Below, in pieces: positions 5,273 through 6,011 of a DNA stretch of 6,011 nucleotides. The stretch's first letter is position 1, and each line of letters begins with the position of its first letter. Location: the NCBI GenBank assembly GCA_038246975.1, contig JBBRVJ010000219.1, positions 1-6,011 of the forward strand, in the 5' to 3' direction. Made by a program: the position numbers and the translations under genes. Below the pieces are notes generated by a model. That model worked only from the letters and a program-made list of their open reading frames with translations. It searched no databases and was not told the origin of the DNA. The DNA comes from JAIYDJ01 sp038246975 (lineage in GTDB: Bacteria > Pseudomonadota > Alphaproteobacteria > Rhodobacterales > Rhodobacteraceae).

Positions 5273-5904
5273 CACCTGACGATGCGACGCTGACGGATGT
5301 GAGGCTGGCGCCCCAAGCGCAGGGACGGGTCTTGCTTATCGCGTGCGGGGCGTTGGCGCATGAAGTGCTGGCGTTGAAGCGGGCGAACCGGTGGGATCAT
5401 CTGGACCTGCAATGCCTGCCTGCGAACCTGCACCTGTGGCCCGACCGGATAACGGTTGCTGTAGCGGATGCGGTGGGGAAACATCGCGCGGCCTACGACA
5501 GCATCTTTGTCGTCTATGCTGATTGTGGCACCGGCGGCCAGTTGCAACAAAAGTGCAAGGATCTGGGGGTCGAAATGCTCGAGGGACCGCATTGTTATTC
5601 GTTTTTTGAAGGCAACCCCGCCTTTGCCGCTCACCCTGACGAGATCACCGCCTTTTATCTGACCGATTTTCTGGTACGCCAGTTCGATGCCTTTGTGTGG
5701 AAGCCGATGGGATTTGATCGTCACCCCGAATTGCGTGACATGATGTTTGGCAATTACACCACGCTGGTCTATCAGGCTCAGACCGATGACCCCGGCCTTG
5801 ATGCCCGCGCGCAGGACTGCGCGCGACGGCTGGGGCTGGCCTATGAACGCCGCTTCACCGGCTATGGCGATCTGGCAACCACCCTGACCCGCGTGGCCGG
5901 ATAG
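5263..5904 (+). CDS. DUF1638 domain-containing protein
   Basis: Cytoplasmic protein of 213 residues matching DUF1638 (PF07796) over nearly its whole length. Visible conserved blocks are LLIACGALAHEVLAL (24-38), VVYADCGTGGQL (83-94), EGPHCYSFFEG (107-117), ITAFYLTDFLVRQFD (128-142), GFDRHPELRDMMF (150-162), VYQAQ (169-173) and FTGYGDL (198-204). C28, C88, H110, C111 and H154 stand in these blocks and could bind metal or cofactor. The biochemical function is not established to my knowledge. The family is often encoded beside corrinoid methyltransferase systems, and I recall genetic evidence in related bacteria tying it to cobalamin-dependent methyl transfer, which fits this position. The start is uncertain: GTG at 5263 overlaps the previous gene by 10 bases, and TTG at 5269 overlaps its stop codon. 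Neither has a clear ribosome binding site, so coupled translation is likely. Confidence 0.88.
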   Translation: MALTPDDATLTDVRLAPQAQGRVLLIACGALAHEVLALKRANRWDHLDLQCLPANLHLWPDRITVAVADAVGKHRAAYDSIFVVYADCGTGGQLQQKCKDLGVEMLEGPHCYSFFEGNPAFAAHPDEITAFYLTDFLVRQFDAFVWKPMGFDRHPELRDMMFGNYTTLVYQAQTDDPGLDARAQDCARRLGLAYERRFTGYGDLATTLTRVAG

Positions 5905-5915
5905 ACGTCTTCCGC

Positions 5916-6011
5916 ATGACCCCCGATGACTTCGCCCGCGCCTTTGCCATCGCCTTTGGCGCACAGGATGCCGATCGGCTGGCCGGATTCCTGGCCGAGG
6001 ATGCCGGGGTA
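5916..6011 (+). CDS. N-terminal part of a probable SnoaL/NTF2-like (SgcJ/DUF4440-type) protein, cut by window end
   Basis: An ATG at 5916, 11 bases after the DUF1638 stop, opens a frame that runs without a stop for 32 codons to the window edge. The visible protein, MTPDDFARAFAIAFGAQD followed by ADRLAGFLAEDAGV, has the helix-helix pattern and the FARAFAIAFGAQDAD...LAEDA wording typical of SnoaL-like/SgcJ proteins, small single-domain proteins of about 120-140 residues with an NTF2-like fold. No catalytic residue can be judged from this fragment. The ribosome binding site is weak, and the tight spacing suggests it belongs to the same operon as the corrinoid, small membrane and DUF1638 genes. 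Confidence 0.6.
   Translation, partial: MTPDDFARAFAIAFGAQDADRLAGFLAEDAGV

Noticed and set aside
4058..5275. Minus-strand frame of 405 codons opposite the corrinoid gene and small membrane gene
   Set aside because: No recognisable motif, His/Gln/Arg-rich, and it runs through the divergent promoter region and several well-supported plus-strand genes.
5023..5964. Minus-strand frame of 313 codons opposite DUF1638
   Set aside because: Shadow of DUF1638 and its neighbours; no conserved pattern seen.

Overview
The window is high-GC DNA, roughly 60-65% G+C by eye, with G/C-rich third codon positions. It carries gene types and a GC-rich intergenic repeat that I associate with Rhodobacterales (Roseobacter/Rhodobacter-type Alphaproteobacteria). 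It reads as chromosomal housekeeping DNA. I see no insertion sequence, tRNA, rRNA, CRISPR array or phage gene.

Layout. Bases 95-1954 (+) encode a compact MprF-type protein: a membrane flippase-like half fused to an aminoacyl-phosphatidylglycerol synthase domain. Thirteen bases later, 1968-2984 (+) encodes a zinc-type homocysteine S-methyltransferase (Bmt family). A GC-rich hairpin followed by a short T run (3010-3043) separates it from a convergent gene at 3067-4155 (-), a PA0069-type radical SAM protein related to spore photoproduct lyase. The divergent region 4156-4312 probably holds promoters for that gene and for a plus-strand group: a cobalamin-binding corrinoid protein (4313-5008), a 51-residue two-helix membrane protein (5117-5272), a DUF1638 protein (5263-5904) overlapping it by 10 bases, and the first 32 codons of a probable SnoaL/NTF2-like protein (5916 to the window edge). 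The 108 bases between the corrinoid gene and the small membrane protein can form several competing RNA helices.

How the genes may work together. The homocysteine-binding protein and the corrinoid protein match, as separate polypeptides, two of the modules that MetH joins in one chain. The likely reading is a split cobalamin-dependent methionine synthase. Its methyltetrahydrofolate:corrinoid methyltransferase and its reactivation factor are not in this window and may lie downstream or elsewhere. DUF1638, the small membrane protein and the SnoaL-like gene travel with the corrinoid gene and may support it, but the sequence does not show how. MprF and the radical SAM protein appear to be neighbours without an obvious functional link.

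Most plausible candidates for something undescribed: the 51-residue membrane protein coupled to DUF1638, the foldable leader in front of it, and the shortened MprF architecture.
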